Numbered from the stretch's first letter, positions 47,775 through 56,516 are shown. The stretch is 64,000 nucleotides of DNA from Azotobacter bryophylli (GCF_042643485.1 NZ_JBHRSJ010000016.1:62001-126000); one strand, 5' to 3'. Program-made: numbers and translations. The notes: generated from the sequence alone by a model not told the origin.

Positions 47775-48701
47775 ATGCCTTGCATCGCCACCCTGACCCT
47801 CAACCCCGCGGTGGATCTCTCCACCAGCACCGCGCGCGTCGAGCCGACCAGCAAGCTGCGTTGCAGCCTGCCGCACTACGATCCCGGGGGCGGCGGCATC
47901 AACGTGGCACGGGTGGTTCGCATCCTGGGTGGCGATGCCGTGGCGGTATATCCTGCCGGCGGTCCGCTCGGCGACATGCTGCGACAGATGCTGGAGCGGT
48001 TGGGGCTGCCGCAGAGACCGGTGCCGATCGCCGGGGATACCCGCGAGAGCTTCACGGTGGACGAAGGGGACAGCGGCCTGCAGTACCGCTTCATCCTGCC
48101 CGGCCCCGCGCTATCCGAGGCGGAACAGGCTCTCTGTCTGGAGACCCTGGCCCGGATCGACCCGCCCCCCGCCTTCCTGGTGCTCAGCGGCAGTTTTCCT
48201 CCCGGTGTCGAGCCGGCGTTCTTCGACCGGTTCGCTGCGCTGGCCCGGCGACTCGGCGCGCGTCTGGTGCTCGACTGTTCCGGCGAGGCCCTGCGCTACG
48301 CGGCGGCGCAGGGCGGCATCTACCTGCTCAAGCCGAGCCAGCACGAACTAGCCACCCTGATGGGCCGTCCGATGGACAGCGAAAGCGATCAGGAAGCTGC
48401 CCTGCGCTCGCTGATCGAGCAGGGCGTCGCCGAAATCATCGTGCTTTCCCGCGGCGCCAAGGGGGCGATGCTGGCGACCCGGGCGGGCGTCGAACACCTC
48501 GCGGCCTTCGATGTGCCGGTCCGAAGCACCGTGGGCGCCGGGGACAGCATGGTCGGTGCCATGGTGAGGGCGCTGGCCGCTGGAGCAGATCTGCAGGCAG
48601 CGGTGCGTTACGGACTGGCTGCCGGTTCGGCGACCATCATGCAGCCGGGTACCGGGTTGTGCCGGTCGGAGGACGTGGAGCGGTTGTTCCGGGAGGGATG
48701 A
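47775..48701 (+). CDS. pfkB: PfkB-family sugar kinase resembling 6-phosphofructokinase II
   Basis: A 308-residue ribokinase-fold kinase. The glycine-rich substrate block is DPGGGGINVARVVRILGG, the middle has VLSGSFPPGV, and the ATP/anion hole is STVGAGDSMVGAMV with catalytic Asp in GAGDS. Wording through the protein (KLRC..P.YDPGGGGINVAR, LVLDCSGEALRYA, YLLKPSQHELATL, STVGAGDSMVGAM) is closest to E. coli Pfk-2 rather than to 1-phosphofructokinase FruK. It would make fructose 1,6-bisphosphate. The start at 47775 gives MPCIATLTLNPAVD. Convergent with alaC; no sugar-transport gene is adjacent. Confidence 0.85.
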   Translation: MPCIATLTLNPAVDLSTSTARVEPTSKLRCSLPHYDPGGGGINVARVVRILGGDAVAVYPAGGPLGDMLRQMLERLGLPQRPVPIAGDTRESFTVDEGDSGLQYRFILPGPALSEAEQALCLETLARIDPPPAFLVLSGSFPPGVEPAFFDRFAALARRLGARLVLDCSGEALRYAAAQGGIYLLKPSQHELATLMGRPMDSESDQEAALRSLIEQGVAEIIVLSRGAKGAMLATRAGVEHLAAFDVPVRSTVGAGDSMVGAMVRALAAGADLQAAVRYGLAAGSATIMQPGTGLCRSEDVERLFREG

Positions 48702-48747
48702 AGCGGGGGGGGGGGCCCCGCCTCCTGTTTCCTCGCCGTGGACGAGG

Positions 48748-49989
48748 CTAGCCGGTGATCGGCTCCTTGCCGGGCTTCTCTGCGCCGGCCGGCAGCAGGC
48801 CGTCGGCCCGGAACATGGCCTTGATGCCGCGGATGGCCTGGCGGGTGCGGTCGAGGTTCTCGATCAGGGCGAAGCGCACATGGTCGTCGCCGTAATCGCC
48901 GAAGCCGATGCCGGGCGAAACGCAGACCTTGGCATCCATCAGCAGTTTCTTGGAGAACTCCAGCGAGCCGAGGTGAGCATAGGGCTCGGGAATCTTCGCC
49001 CAGATGTACATCGACGCCTTGGGCTTCTCCACCATCCAGCCGATCTCGCGCAGACCCCGCACCAGCAGATCGCGGCGCTGGCGGTACTGCTCGGCGATGT
49101 CGCGCACGCACTGCTGGTCGCCTTCCAGGGCGGCGATGGCCGCCACCTGCAGCGGCGTGAAGGTGCCGTAGTCGTGGTAGCTCTTGATCCGCGCCAGGGC
49201 GTTCACCAGTTCTTCATTGCCGACCATGAAGCCGATGCGCCAGCCGGCCATGTTGTAGCTCTTCGACAGGGTGAAGAACTCCACCGCCACGTCCTTGGCG
49301 CCCGGCACCTGCATGATCGACGGGGCCTTCCAGCCGTCGAAGACGATGTCGGCGTAGGCCAGGTCGTGCACGACCAGGATGCCGTACTGTCTGGCCAGCG
49401 CCACCACCCGTTCGAAGAAATCCAGCTCCACGCATTGCGCCGTGGGATTGGAGGGGAAGCCGAGGATCATCATCTTCGGCTTGGGAATCGCCTCGCGGAT
49501 CGCCCGCTCCAGTTCGGCGAAGAAGTCCACGCCCGGTACCAGCGGCACCGAGCGCACTTGGGCGCCGGCGATCACCGCGCCGTAGATGTGGATCGGGTAG
49601 CTGGGGTTGGGCACCAGCACGGTGTCGCCGTGGTCGAGAGTGGCGAGCATCAGGTGCGCCAGCCCCTCCTTGGAGCCGATGGTGACGATGGCTTCGCTGT
49701 CCGGGGCGATGTCCACGGCGTAGTGCTCCTGGTACCAGCGCGAGATGGCGCGGCGCAGGCGCGGGATGCCGCGCGAGGTGGAGTAGCCGTGGGTGTCCTC
49801 GCGCTGGGCGACCTGGACGAGTTTCTCGACGATGTGCGGCGGCGTGGCGCCGTCGGGGTTGCCCATGCTGAAGTCGACGATGTCCTCGCCCCGGCGGCGG
49901 GCGGCCATCTTCAGCTCGGCGGTGATGTTGAAAACGTAGGGGGGCAGACGATCGATGCGCGCAAAGCGGCGCTTGCCGTGTTCGGCCAT
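48748..49989 (-). CDS. alaC: Glutamate-pyruvate aminotransferase AlaC
   Basis: A 413-residue class I PLP aminotransferase. It has RIDRLPPYVFNITAELK, IDFSMGNPDG-like VDFSMGNPDGATPP, PNPSYPIHIYGAVIAG, and the PLP-lysine block TLSKSYNMAGWRIGF, all close to E. coli AlaC (YfdZ). It makes alanine from pyruvate and glutamate. Its place between pfkB and nasT is unusual, but linking nitrogen assimilation and transamination is plausible. The start ATG is conventional. Confidence 0.93.
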   Translation of the reverse strand: MAEHGKRRFARIDRLPPYVFNITAELKMAARRRGEDIVDFSMGNPDGATPPHIVEKLVQVAQREDTHGYSTSRGIPRLRRAISRWYQEHYAVDIAPDSEAIVTIGSKEGLAHLMLATLDHGDTVLVPNPSYPIHIYGAVIAGAQVRSVPLVPGVDFFAELERAIREAIPKPKMMILGFPSNPTAQCVELDFFERVVALARQYGILVVHDLAYADIVFDGWKAPSIMQVPGAKDVAVEFFTLSKSYNMAGWRIGFMVGNEELVNALARIKSYHDYGTFTPLQVAAIAALEGDQQCVRDIAEQYRQRRDLLVRGLREIGWMVEKPKASMYIWAKIPEPYAHLGSLEFSKKLLMDAKVCVSPGIGFGDYGDDHVRFALIENLDRTRQAIRGIKAMFRADGLLPAGAEKPGKEPITG

Positions 49990-50105
49990 GATTTCCTCGA
50001 GAGACGTAAGCGCCCGGAACCGTCCGAGCGACGTTGGCCACTATCCTGGCCAGGCGCCAAAATACGCCAGGCACGGCGGGGCCGCAAGCCGGCAGGGTAG
50101 CGCAG

Positions 50106-50684
50106 CTAGCCGCCCAGCATGTCGTGCATCGCGATGATCTGCTCGGCCACCTGGATCAGCTTCTGCTGGCGGCTCATGGCCTGGCGTCTCATGAGGGTAT
50201 AGGCCTCCTCCTCGTTGCAGCCTTTCATCTTCATCAGCAGCCCCTTGGCCAGTTCTATGCGCTTGCGCTCGGCCAGCTGCGCTTCCCTGGCCTGCAGTTC
50301 GGCGCGCAGGGCCTGATCGCTCTCGAAGCGTGCCATGGCGACGTCGAGGATCGGCTGCAGACGGGCGGCCTGGATGCCCTCGACGATGTAGGCGCTGACC
50401 CCGGCCCTGATCGCCTGGCGCATCGCCGCCGGATCGTGCTCGTCGGTGAACATCACGATCGGTCTCGGGCGGTCGCGGCTGACCAGCACCACTTGCTCCA
50501 TCACGTCGCGTCCGGGCGAGTCGGTATCGATCAGCACCACATCCGGTCGCACGGCCTCGATCCGGGCCGGCAGGTCGATGGTCAGGCCGGACTCGTCGAC
50601 CACTTCGAATCCCGCCTGGCTCAGCGCGGCCCTCAGGCGGCCGACCTTCTTTGCCGTATCGTCAATCAGGAGGATGCGCAGCAT
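50106..50684 (-). CDS. nasT: NasT, ANTAR-domain antiterminator of nitrate assimilation
   Basis: A 192-residue two-domain regulator: N-terminal receiver (LRILLIDDTAKKVGRLRAAL, phospho-acceptor region VVLIDTDSPGRD) and C-terminal ANTAR RNA-binding domain (RKRIELAKGLLMKMKGCNEEEAY, then RRQAMSRQQKLIQVAEQII). ANTAR proteins bind paired stem-loops with six-base loops and prevent leader termination. NasT is held inactive by NasS without nitrate. The start at 50684 lies 19 bases inside the end of nasS, implying coupled translation. Confidence 0.95.
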   Translation of the reverse strand: MLRILLIDDTAKKVGRLRAALSQAGFEVVDESGLTIDLPARIEAVRPDVVLIDTDSPGRDVMEQVVLVSRDRPRPIVMFTDEHDPAAMRQAIRAGVSAYIVEGIQAARLQPILDVAMARFESDQALRAELQAREAQLAERKRIELAKGLLMKMKGCNEEEAYTLMRRQAMSRQQKLIQVAEQIIAMHDMLGG

Positions 50685-51925
50685 GATGAATTCCCATCCT
50701 TTCGAGGCTCTGACTCGGTGGCGTCGCTCAGGGCGTGCAGTGCGAAGCTGCGGGCGTAGCCGGCGGGATCGGAGCCGTCCCAGCACTTGCCGTCCAGCAG
50801 GGTCGAGCGGCGCATGGGCGAAGCGGGCAGTGGAATGCCCAGGGCATCGGCGGCTTGGCGGTACGTTTCGAGTCGTTGTACGCGCTCGGCGACGGCCAGA
50901 TAGTCCGGATCTTCGCGCAGCAGGCCCCAGCGCCGAAACTGGGTCATGAACCAGAGCCCATCGGAAAGATAGGGCTGGTTGACCTCTCCGTCGGCATGAA
51001 AGCGCAGGGCATGGGCATCCGTCCAGGCGTGTCCGTTGCCGTCCTCGTATCGACCGAGGAAGCGCGGCTCGATCACACGGGGAGGGGCGGCCACGTAGTC
51101 GCGGGCGCTGATCAGACGGGCGGTGCTGGCCTTGTTCTCCTCGCTGGCGTCGATGAAGCGGCTGGCCTCCAATACCGCCATGATCAGCGCCCGAGCCGTG
51201 TTGGGATATTGCTCGACGAAGTCGCGGGTACAGCCCAGCACCTTTTCCGGATGATCGGGCCAGATCGACTGGCTGGTCGCGACGGTGAAGCCCACACCCT
51301 GGTCGATGGCGAAGGCGCCCCAGGGCTCGCCGGCACAGAAGCCGTCGATGCCCCCGGCACGCAGATGTTCGACCATCTGCGGTGGTGGCACGACCAGGGT
51401 TCTGACGTCGTCCAGGGGATGAATGCCCAGGCTGGCCAGCCAGTAATAGAGCCAGAGAGCGTGGGTACCGGTGGGGAAGGTCTGGGCTAGGAGGAGTTTT
51501 GCATCATTCCGGTGCGCCCGTGACGCCAATGCCTCGCCGCTGTCCACGCCAGTTTCTCTCAGTCCGGTCGAGAGACTGATGCTCTGACCATTCTGATTCA
51601 GTCCCATCAGGACCGCCATATCGGTCGCCTGGGTGCCGCCGATACCGAGCTGCATGCTGTAGATCAGTCCGTACAGGGCCTGGCCGGCATCCAGTTCGCC
51701 GCTAAGGAGCCTGTCGCGCATGCCGGACCAGGAAACCTGTCGTTTCAGGTTGAGTGTCAGCCCATAGGGCTCGGCGAAGCCCTGGGTCGCGGCAACGATC
51801 AGGGATGCCGCATCGGTCAGCGGCATGAACCCCACGTTGATCGACGGCTTTTCCGGGGCGTCGCTTCCGTCCACCCAGGCTCGGACATCGGCTCTGGACT
51901 TGGCTTGATCGGTCATGGTCTTCAT
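50666..51925 (-). CDS. nasS: NasS, nitrate/nitrite sensor of NasT
   Basis: A 419-residue periplasmic-binding-like protein without a signal peptide, so cytoplasmic. NVGFMPLTDAASLIVAATQGFAEPYGL is the NrtA/NasS nitrate-binding start block, with later GGIDGFCAGEPWGAFAI. In related bacteria NasS binds nitrate or nitrite and releases NasT. It overlaps nasT and is preceded by a sigma-54 promoter and an ANTAR-type leader of its own. The first ATG (51925) is used; the one at 51916 is also possible. Confidence 0.94.
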   Translation of the reverse strand: MKTMTDQAKSRADVRAWVDGSDAPEKPSINVGFMPLTDAASLIVAATQGFAEPYGLTLNLKRQVSWSGMRDRLLSGELDAGQALYGLIYSMQLGIGGTQATDMAVLMGLNQNGQSISLSTGLRETGVDSGEALASRAHRNDAKLLLAQTFPTGTHALWLYYWLASLGIHPLDDVRTLVVPPPQMVEHLRAGGIDGFCAGEPWGAFAIDQGVGFTVATSQSIWPDHPEKVLGCTRDFVEQYPNTARALIMAVLEASRFIDASEENKASTARLISARDYVAAPPRVIEPRFLGRYEDGNGHAWTDAHALRFHADGEVNQPYLSDGLWFMTQFRRWGLLREDPDYLAVAERVQRLETYRQAADALGIPLPASPMRRSTLLDGKCWDGSDPAGYARSFALHALSDATESEPRKDGNSSCCASS

Positions 51926-51939
51926 CCAGCCTTGAATGA

Positions 51940-51990
51940 AAAAGGCGCCGCACGACGGCTGCCGGAAGCAGTGTCGAATGCGACGCCATT
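51940..51990 (-). terminator. Leader terminator of nasS
   Basis: Minus-strand stem GGCGTCGCA / TGCGGCGCC followed by T5, 19 bases before the nasS start; both stem arms are identical to those of the nasA leader terminator. Confidence 0.8.
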
Positions 51991-52004
51991 GTCGAGAAAG
52001 GGAG

Positions 52005-52018
52005 GCCCGCCGTTGGGC
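52005..52018 (-). promoter_or_regulatory. ANTAR-type stem-loop in the nasS leader
   Basis: Minus-strand GCCC-AACGGC-GGGC. The loop is identical to the nasA loop (AACGGC, with A1 and G4). The predicted transcript start near 52031 leaves room for only this one clear hexaloop. Confidence 0.72.
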
Positions 52019-52040
52019 TATCCCCGTGATGAGAGGGTAG

Positions 52041-52057
52041 AAGCAATCGACATGCCA
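52041..52057 (-). promoter_or_regulatory. Sigma-54 promoter of nasST
   Basis: Minus-strand TGGCATGTCGATTGCTT: GG-N10-GC with TTGC at the -12. It lies between the acnB terminator and the nasS leader hairpin, with a predicted start near 52031. Confidence 0.82.
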
Positions 52058-52085
52058 GGCTCTTGCCCTCCATCCGGTAGCCGAA

Positions 52086-52120
52086 AAGAAGAAGCCCCGC
52101 CGAGGCGGGGCTTCTTCGTT
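52086..52120 (-). terminator. acnB terminator
   Basis: Very strong stem AAGAAGCCCCGCC / GGCGGGGCTTCTT followed by CTTTTC on the minus strand, just after the acnB stop. It also insulates nasST from acnB read-through. Confidence 0.9.
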
Positions 52121-52131
52121 ACCTATCGCTC

Positions 52132-54741
52132 TTAGGCTTGAGCGACCGGGATCTTGGCGTTGGCCGCGGCTTCGCGGAACTCGGCGATCTGGTCGAAGCT
52201 CAGGTAGCGGTAGATATCGGCAGACATGCTGTCGATGTCCTTCGCGTACTGCATGTATTCCTCGACGGTCGGCAGCTTGCCGAGGATCGAAGCGACGGAT
52301 GCCAGCTCGGCCGAAGCCAGGAACACGTTGGTAGCGTCACCCAGACGGTTCGGGAAGTTACGGGTCGAGGTGGAGACCACGGTGGAACCGGTCTGTACGC
52401 GAGCCTGGTTACCCATGCACAGCGAGCAGCCCGGCATTTCCATGCGGGCGCCAGCGCGGCCGTAGATGCCGTAGTAGCCTTCTTCGGTCAGCTGGTGAGC
52501 GTCCATCTTGGTCGGCGGGGCCAGCCACAGGCGGGTCGGGATGCCGCCCTTGACCTTGTCGAGCAGCTTACCGGCAGCGCGGAAGTGACCGATGTTGGTC
52601 ATGCAGGAACCGATGAACACTTCGTCGATCTTCTGGCCTGCAACGGTGGACAGCAGACGGGCGTCGTCCGGATCGTTCGGGGCGCACAGCACCGGCTCTT
52701 TCACGTCGGCCAGATCGATCTCGATCACGGCGGCGTATTCGGCATCCTTGTCGGCTTCCAGCAGTTGCGGTTTGGCCAACCAGGCTTCCATCGCCTGGGC
52801 ACGACGTTCCAGGGTGCGGGCATCGCCGTAGCCTTCGCCGATCATCCAGCGCAGCAGGGTGATGTTGGACTTCAGGTACTCGGCGATGGCCTCTTCCGGC
52901 AGCTTGATGGTGCAACCGGCAGCAGAACGCTCGGCAGAGGCGTCGGACAGCTCGAAGGCTTGTTCGACGGTCAGGCCGGTGAGGCCTTCGATCTCGAGGA
53001 TGCGGCCGGAGAAAATGTTCTTCTTGCCCTTCTTCTCGACGGTCAGCAGGCCCTGCTGGATGGCGTAGTAGGGGATCGCATGCACCAGGTCACGCAGGGT
53101 GATGCCGGGCTGCAGTTTGCCCTTGAAACGCACCAGCACGGATTCCGGCATGTCCAGCGGCATTACGCCGGTGGCGGCGGCGAAAGCCACCAGGCCCGAA
53201 CCGGCCGGGAAGGAGATGCCGATCGGGAAGCGGGTGTGCGAGTCGCCACCGGTACCCACGGTATCCGGCAGCAGCATGCGGTTCAGCCAGCTGTGGATGA
53301 TGCCGTCGCCCGGACGCAGGGATACGCCGCCGCGGGACATGATGAAGTCCGGCAGGGTGTGGTGGGTCTTGACATCGATCGGCTTCGGATAGGCCGCGGT
53401 GTGGCAGAAGGACTGCATCACCAGGTCGGCGGAGAAGCCCAGGCAAGCCAGGTCTTTCAGCTCGTCGCGGGTCATCGGGCCGGTGGTGTCCTGGGAGCCG
53501 ACGGTGGTCATCTTCGGCTCGCAGTAGGTGCCCGGGCGCACGCCCTTGCCTTCCGGCAGACCGCAGGCGCGGCCAACCATCTTCTGAGCCAGGGTGTAGC
53601 CCTTGCCGCTGTCGGCCGGAGCTTCCGGCTTCTTGAAGAGGGTGGACGGAGCCAGGCCCAGTTCGGCACGGGCCTTCTCGGTCAGACCTCGGCCGATGAT
53701 CAGTGGAATACGGCCGCCGGCGCGGACTTCGTCCAGCAGCACGTCGGTCTTCAGCTGGAAGGTGGTGACCAGCTCGTCGCTGCCATGGCGGCGCACTTCG
53801 CCCTTGACCGGGTATACGTCGATGACGTCTCCCATGGCCAGGTTGGTGCAATCGAATTCGATCGGCAGAGCGCCGGCGTCTTCCATGGTGTTGTAGAAGA
53901 TCGGGGCGATCTTGGTGCCGAAGCAGAAGCCACCGGCGCGCTTGTTCGGGACGTAGGGGATGTCGTCGCCGAAGAACCACAGCACAGAGTTGGTAGCGGA
54001 CTTACGGGAGGAACCGGTACCGACCACGTCACCGACGTAGGCAACCGGGAAGCCCTTGGCCTTGGCGGCTTCGATCTGCTTCAGCGGGCCGACGGAACCC
54101 GGCTGTACCGGCTCGATGCCGTCGCGGGCCATCTTCAGCATGGCCAGGGCGTGCAGCGGGATGTCGGGGCGCGACCAGGCGTCCGGAGCGGGGGACAGGT
54201 CGTCGGTGTTGGTTTCGCCCGGGACCTTGAACACGGTCAGGGTGACTTTTTCCGGTACGGCCGGCTTGGCCAGGAACCACTCGCCGTCAGCCCAGGATTG
54301 CAGCACGGCCTTGGCGGCAGCGTTGCCCTTCTTGGCGCGCTCGGAGACGTCGTGGAAGGCATCGAACATCAGCAGGGTGTGCTTGAGTTGCTCGGCCGCG
54401 GCGTTGGCCAGTTCGGCGTTGTCCAGCAGCTCGACCAGGGTGGAGATGTTGTAGCCACCCTGCATGGTACCGAGCAGTTCGACGGCGCGCTGCTTGCTGA
54501 TCAGCGGGGAAGAGGTTTCGCCCTTGACGATGGCGGTGAGGAAGCCTGCCTTGACGTAGGCGGCCTCATCCACGCCGGCGGGGACGCGGTTGGTGATCAG
54601 GTCAACGAGGAAATCTGCTTCGCCGGCCGGCGGGTTTTTCAGCAACTCGACCAGGCCCGCGGTTTGTTCGGCGTTCAGCGGCTGGGGTACGACACCCAGA
54701 GCGGCACGCTCTTGTACGTGTTTGCGATAGGCTTCAAGCAC
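52132..54741 (-). CDS. acnB: Aconitate hydratase B
   Basis: An 869-residue aconitase B, interconverting citrate and isocitrate in the TCA cycle. N-terminal HEAT-like domain, then GTGSSRKSATNS, GTGGDSHTRFPIG, IGSCMTNIGHFRAAG and CSLCMGNQARV with the [4Fe-4S] cysteines. The start is read as GTG at 54741, preceded by GAGGG at seven bases, giving (M)LEAYRKHV, the family N-terminus. It can also complete methylcitrate metabolism by hydrating methylaconitate with PrpF. Terminator at 52086-52120. Confidence 0.96.
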   Translation of the reverse strand: MLEAYRKHVQERAALGVVPQPLNAEQTAGLVELLKNPPAGEADFLVDLITNRVPAGVDEAAYVKAGFLTAIVKGETSSPLISKQRAVELLGTMQGGYNISTLVELLDNAELANAAAEQLKHTLLMFDAFHDVSERAKKGNAAAKAVLQSWADGEWFLAKPAVPEKVTLTVFKVPGETNTDDLSPAPDAWSRPDIPLHALAMLKMARDGIEPVQPGSVGPLKQIEAAKAKGFPVAYVGDVVGTGSSRKSATNSVLWFFGDDIPYVPNKRAGGFCFGTKIAPIFYNTMEDAGALPIEFDCTNLAMGDVIDVYPVKGEVRRHGSDELVTTFQLKTDVLLDEVRAGGRIPLIIGRGLTEKARAELGLAPSTLFKKPEAPADSGKGYTLAQKMVGRACGLPEGKGVRPGTYCEPKMTTVGSQDTTGPMTRDELKDLACLGFSADLVMQSFCHTAAYPKPIDVKTHHTLPDFIMSRGGVSLRPGDGIIHSWLNRMLLPDTVGTGGDSHTRFPIGISFPAGSGLVAFAAATGVMPLDMPESVLVRFKGKLQPGITLRDLVHAIPYYAIQQGLLTVEKKGKKNIFSGRILEIEGLTGLTVEQAFELSDASAERSAAGCTIKLPEEAIAEYLKSNITLLRWMIGEGYGDARTLERRAQAMEAWLAKPQLLEADKDAEYAAVIEIDLADVKEPVLCAPNDPDDARLLSTVAGQKIDEVFIGSCMTNIGHFRAAGKLLDKVKGGIPTRLWLAPPTKMDAHQLTEEGYYGIYGRAGARMEMPGCSLCMGNQARVQTGSTVVSTSTRNFPNRLGDATNVFLASAELASVASILGKLPTVEEYMQYAKDIDSMSADIYRYLSFDQIAEFREAAANAKIPVAQA

Positions 54742-55135
54742 AGTTTTACCCTCATCATGGTCCTGGCAGTTCCAGGACACTCATCCTGGGAATCGCCGAG
54801 CACATGCGCCCTACCGCTTTATGGGCAGCACGGCCATGACTACGGCGATCCCCCTCAAGAAGCTGTTTTCAAAGTTTTACGCCGAGGGCGAGGGGCGCTG
54901 GCACCATGTGCCGGGATGCTAGCGCCGGATTCCGTCCCGCTCGGATATGCTGTTGCGACTGTGCTCGTGACGCTTTGAAAACAGCTTCGACCGGATAGTG
55001 ACGCCTAAAAAGGCCCTGAGAGTCTAATGGAAAGCAGTGGCAAAGTTAAGCTACGCACCGTTCATGGCGGGATGACCGCCCTTAGACAAAGGGCTAAGAT
55101 GCCGCCCCGCATTTCCGTTACAGCTGTTCTTCACC
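54742..55135. other. Intergenic region between acnB and the DUF1289 gene, with a long inverted repeat
   Basis: About 394 bases with no gene. It contains a 16-base perfect inverted repeat GAAGCTGTTTTCAAAG (54859-54874) / CTTTGAAAACAGCTTC (54973-54988) enclosing about 98 bases. The divergent promoters of acnB and of the DUF1289 gene must be here. Confidence 0.55.
54859..54988. repeat. 130-base inverted-repeat-bounded segment
   Basis: Sixteen-base perfect terminal inverted repeats bound a GC-rich interior without an open frame. No target-site duplication is seen at its edges. It could be a small non-autonomous element or a structured regulatory region upstream of acnB. Confidence 0.55.
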
Positions 55136-55612
55136 ATGTCCATTCAGCGCGTCAAGACGCCTTGCGTCGGTCTTTGTTCAACGGTCTATGGCGATCTGGT
55201 CTGCCGGGGCTGTAAGCGCTTTCACCACGAGGTGGTGAACTGGAACCGCTACGACGACGAGGAGAAGCGGGCGGTCTGGCGGCGCCTCGAGAGCCTGCTG
55301 GTGCAGGTGGTGCAGGCCAAGCTGGAGGTGTTCGATGCGGCGAAGCTACGTCAGCAACTGGAGCTGCGCCAGATCCGCTTCGTCGCCGAGCAGTCGGTCT
55401 ATTGCTGGGCTTACCATCTGATCGCGCGCGGGGCTCGGGCCATCAATCAACTGGGTGCTTATGGTATCGCCCTATTGCCCGAGTTTCGCGATTGGGATCT
55501 TCCCGCTCTGCGCGATGCCATCGATCGGGAGTTCTTCCTGCTGTCCGAGGCCCACTACGAGCGCTACATGGCTCCGCGGTTTCTGCACGAGGGGATGGAG
55601 AACCGCAACTGA
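55136..55612 (+). CDS. DUF1289 domain protein
   Basis: A 158-residue protein. The N-terminal DUF1289 domain has its four-cysteine pattern (TPCVGLCSTV, then CRGCKRF) and WNRYDDEEKRAVWRRL; the rest is helical and specific to pseudomonads. The cysteines suggest metal or Fe-S binding, but no function is established. The start gives MSIQRVKTPCVG. It is divergent from acnB. Confidence 0.88.
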   Translation: MSIQRVKTPCVGLCSTVYGDLVCRGCKRFHHEVVNWNRYDDEEKRAVWRRLESLLVQVVQAKLEVFDAAKLRQQLELRQIRFVAEQSVYCWAYHLIARGARAINQLGAYGIALLPEFRDWDLPALRDAIDREFFLLSEAHYERYMAPRFLHEGMENRN

Positions 55613-55637
55613 AGGAGTCCGGGGCAGGGGTGGGGGC

Positions 55638-56516
55638 TCAGAAATGGGCGATCATCTCCTCCAGTTCTTCGATGACTCGCTCAGGTTTGATCACCAGTAC
55701 GTCGCTTTCTAGGGCGTCCAGCACGATCTCGGCGGTATTCCCGATCAAGGCTCCCGATAGTCCGGTGCGGGCGATGGTCCCGATCACCGTCACCACGGCA
55801 TGCAGGTCGCCCGCGAGCTGCGGGATCAGGATGTCCGCAGCGCCTTCCACGACATGCAGCCGCTCGTCGGTAATGCCGTATCGTGCCTGGAAGTCCTGCT
55901 GATCTTTCCGATGGTGTGTTTGGATTTCTTGCTCGGGCTGAAAGCCCGGGTCAGCGGCCGAGACCAGCGGCGAGGGTTGGGCGTAGAGAACGTGCAGCTC
56001 GCCATGGGTCAGCTCGGCTAAGGCTGAGCCATACTGCAGGATGCTTCCGTGCAGGGTGTCGTGCTGGCGCTCGGCATTGCCGATGTCGACAGCGGCGAGA
56101 ATTTTGCCGCCCTTCCAGGGCTTATCGGTTTTGACCATCAGAAGCGGTGCAGAGCAGCAACGCAGCAGCTTCCAGTCCTCCGGCGTGAGCAGAGCCTTTT
56201 TCAGCGGGTTGTCGGCTCGGTGCTGTTTGATGACCAGATCGCAGCCTGATGCCTGCTGGGCAATGGTTATGGTCTGATGCAGGTTCTTGTGCCACGCCTG
56301 CTGTGTGCTGATGACGAATCCGTCCTCGGAGAGGCAGGACCGAAGTTGATCGAGGAGCGGGGAATGATCGTCCTTCTCGTCGCAGACCAGTAAATGAAGC
56401 TTCGGCTTGAGGGCATCGGGCCGATCCGGGCTTGCGATCAGGCGGCCGCGTTGGAGTGCCAGCATTTCCGGCTGTTCGGGATCGATCACAATCAGGATGT
56501 TGTCGATGGCTTGCAT
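55638..56516 (-). CDS. Tandem universal stress protein (UspE-like)
   Basis: A 292-residue cytoplasmic protein with two Usp-like domains (about residues 1-145 and 150-290). The second domain has KILAAVDIGNAE and the nucleotide-loop-like GTIARTGLSGALIGNTAEIVLD. This layout is the UspE type, associated with stress survival. The start at 56516 gives MQAIDNILIVID. It converges with the DUF1289 gene and is divergent from miaE. Confidence 0.88.
   Translation of the reverse strand: MQAIDNILIVIDPEQPEMLALQRGRLIASPDRPDALKPKLHLLVCDEKDDHSPLLDQLRSCLSEDGFVISTQQAWHKNLHQTITIAQQASGCDLVIKQHRADNPLKKALLTPEDWKLLRCCSAPLLMVKTDKPWKGGKILAAVDIGNAERQHDTLHGSILQYGSALAELTHGELHVLYAQPSPLVSAADPGFQPEQEIQTHHRKDQQDFQARYGITDERLHVVEGAADILIPQLAGDLHAVVTVIGTIARTGLSGALIGNTAEIVLDALESDVLVIKPERVIEELEEMIAHF

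Noticed and set aside
52020..52040. Second ANTAR stem-loop (TACCCTC..GGGGATA) in the nasS leader
   Set aside because: The stem has a mismatch, the loop is seven bases without the A1/G4 pattern, and it would be cut by the predicted transcript start near 52031.
52138..54978. 946-codon open frame on the plus strand
   Set aside because: It is the antisense of acnB; long shadow frames are expected in GC-rich DNA, and its translation resembles no family and is rich in Gly, Gln, His and Val.
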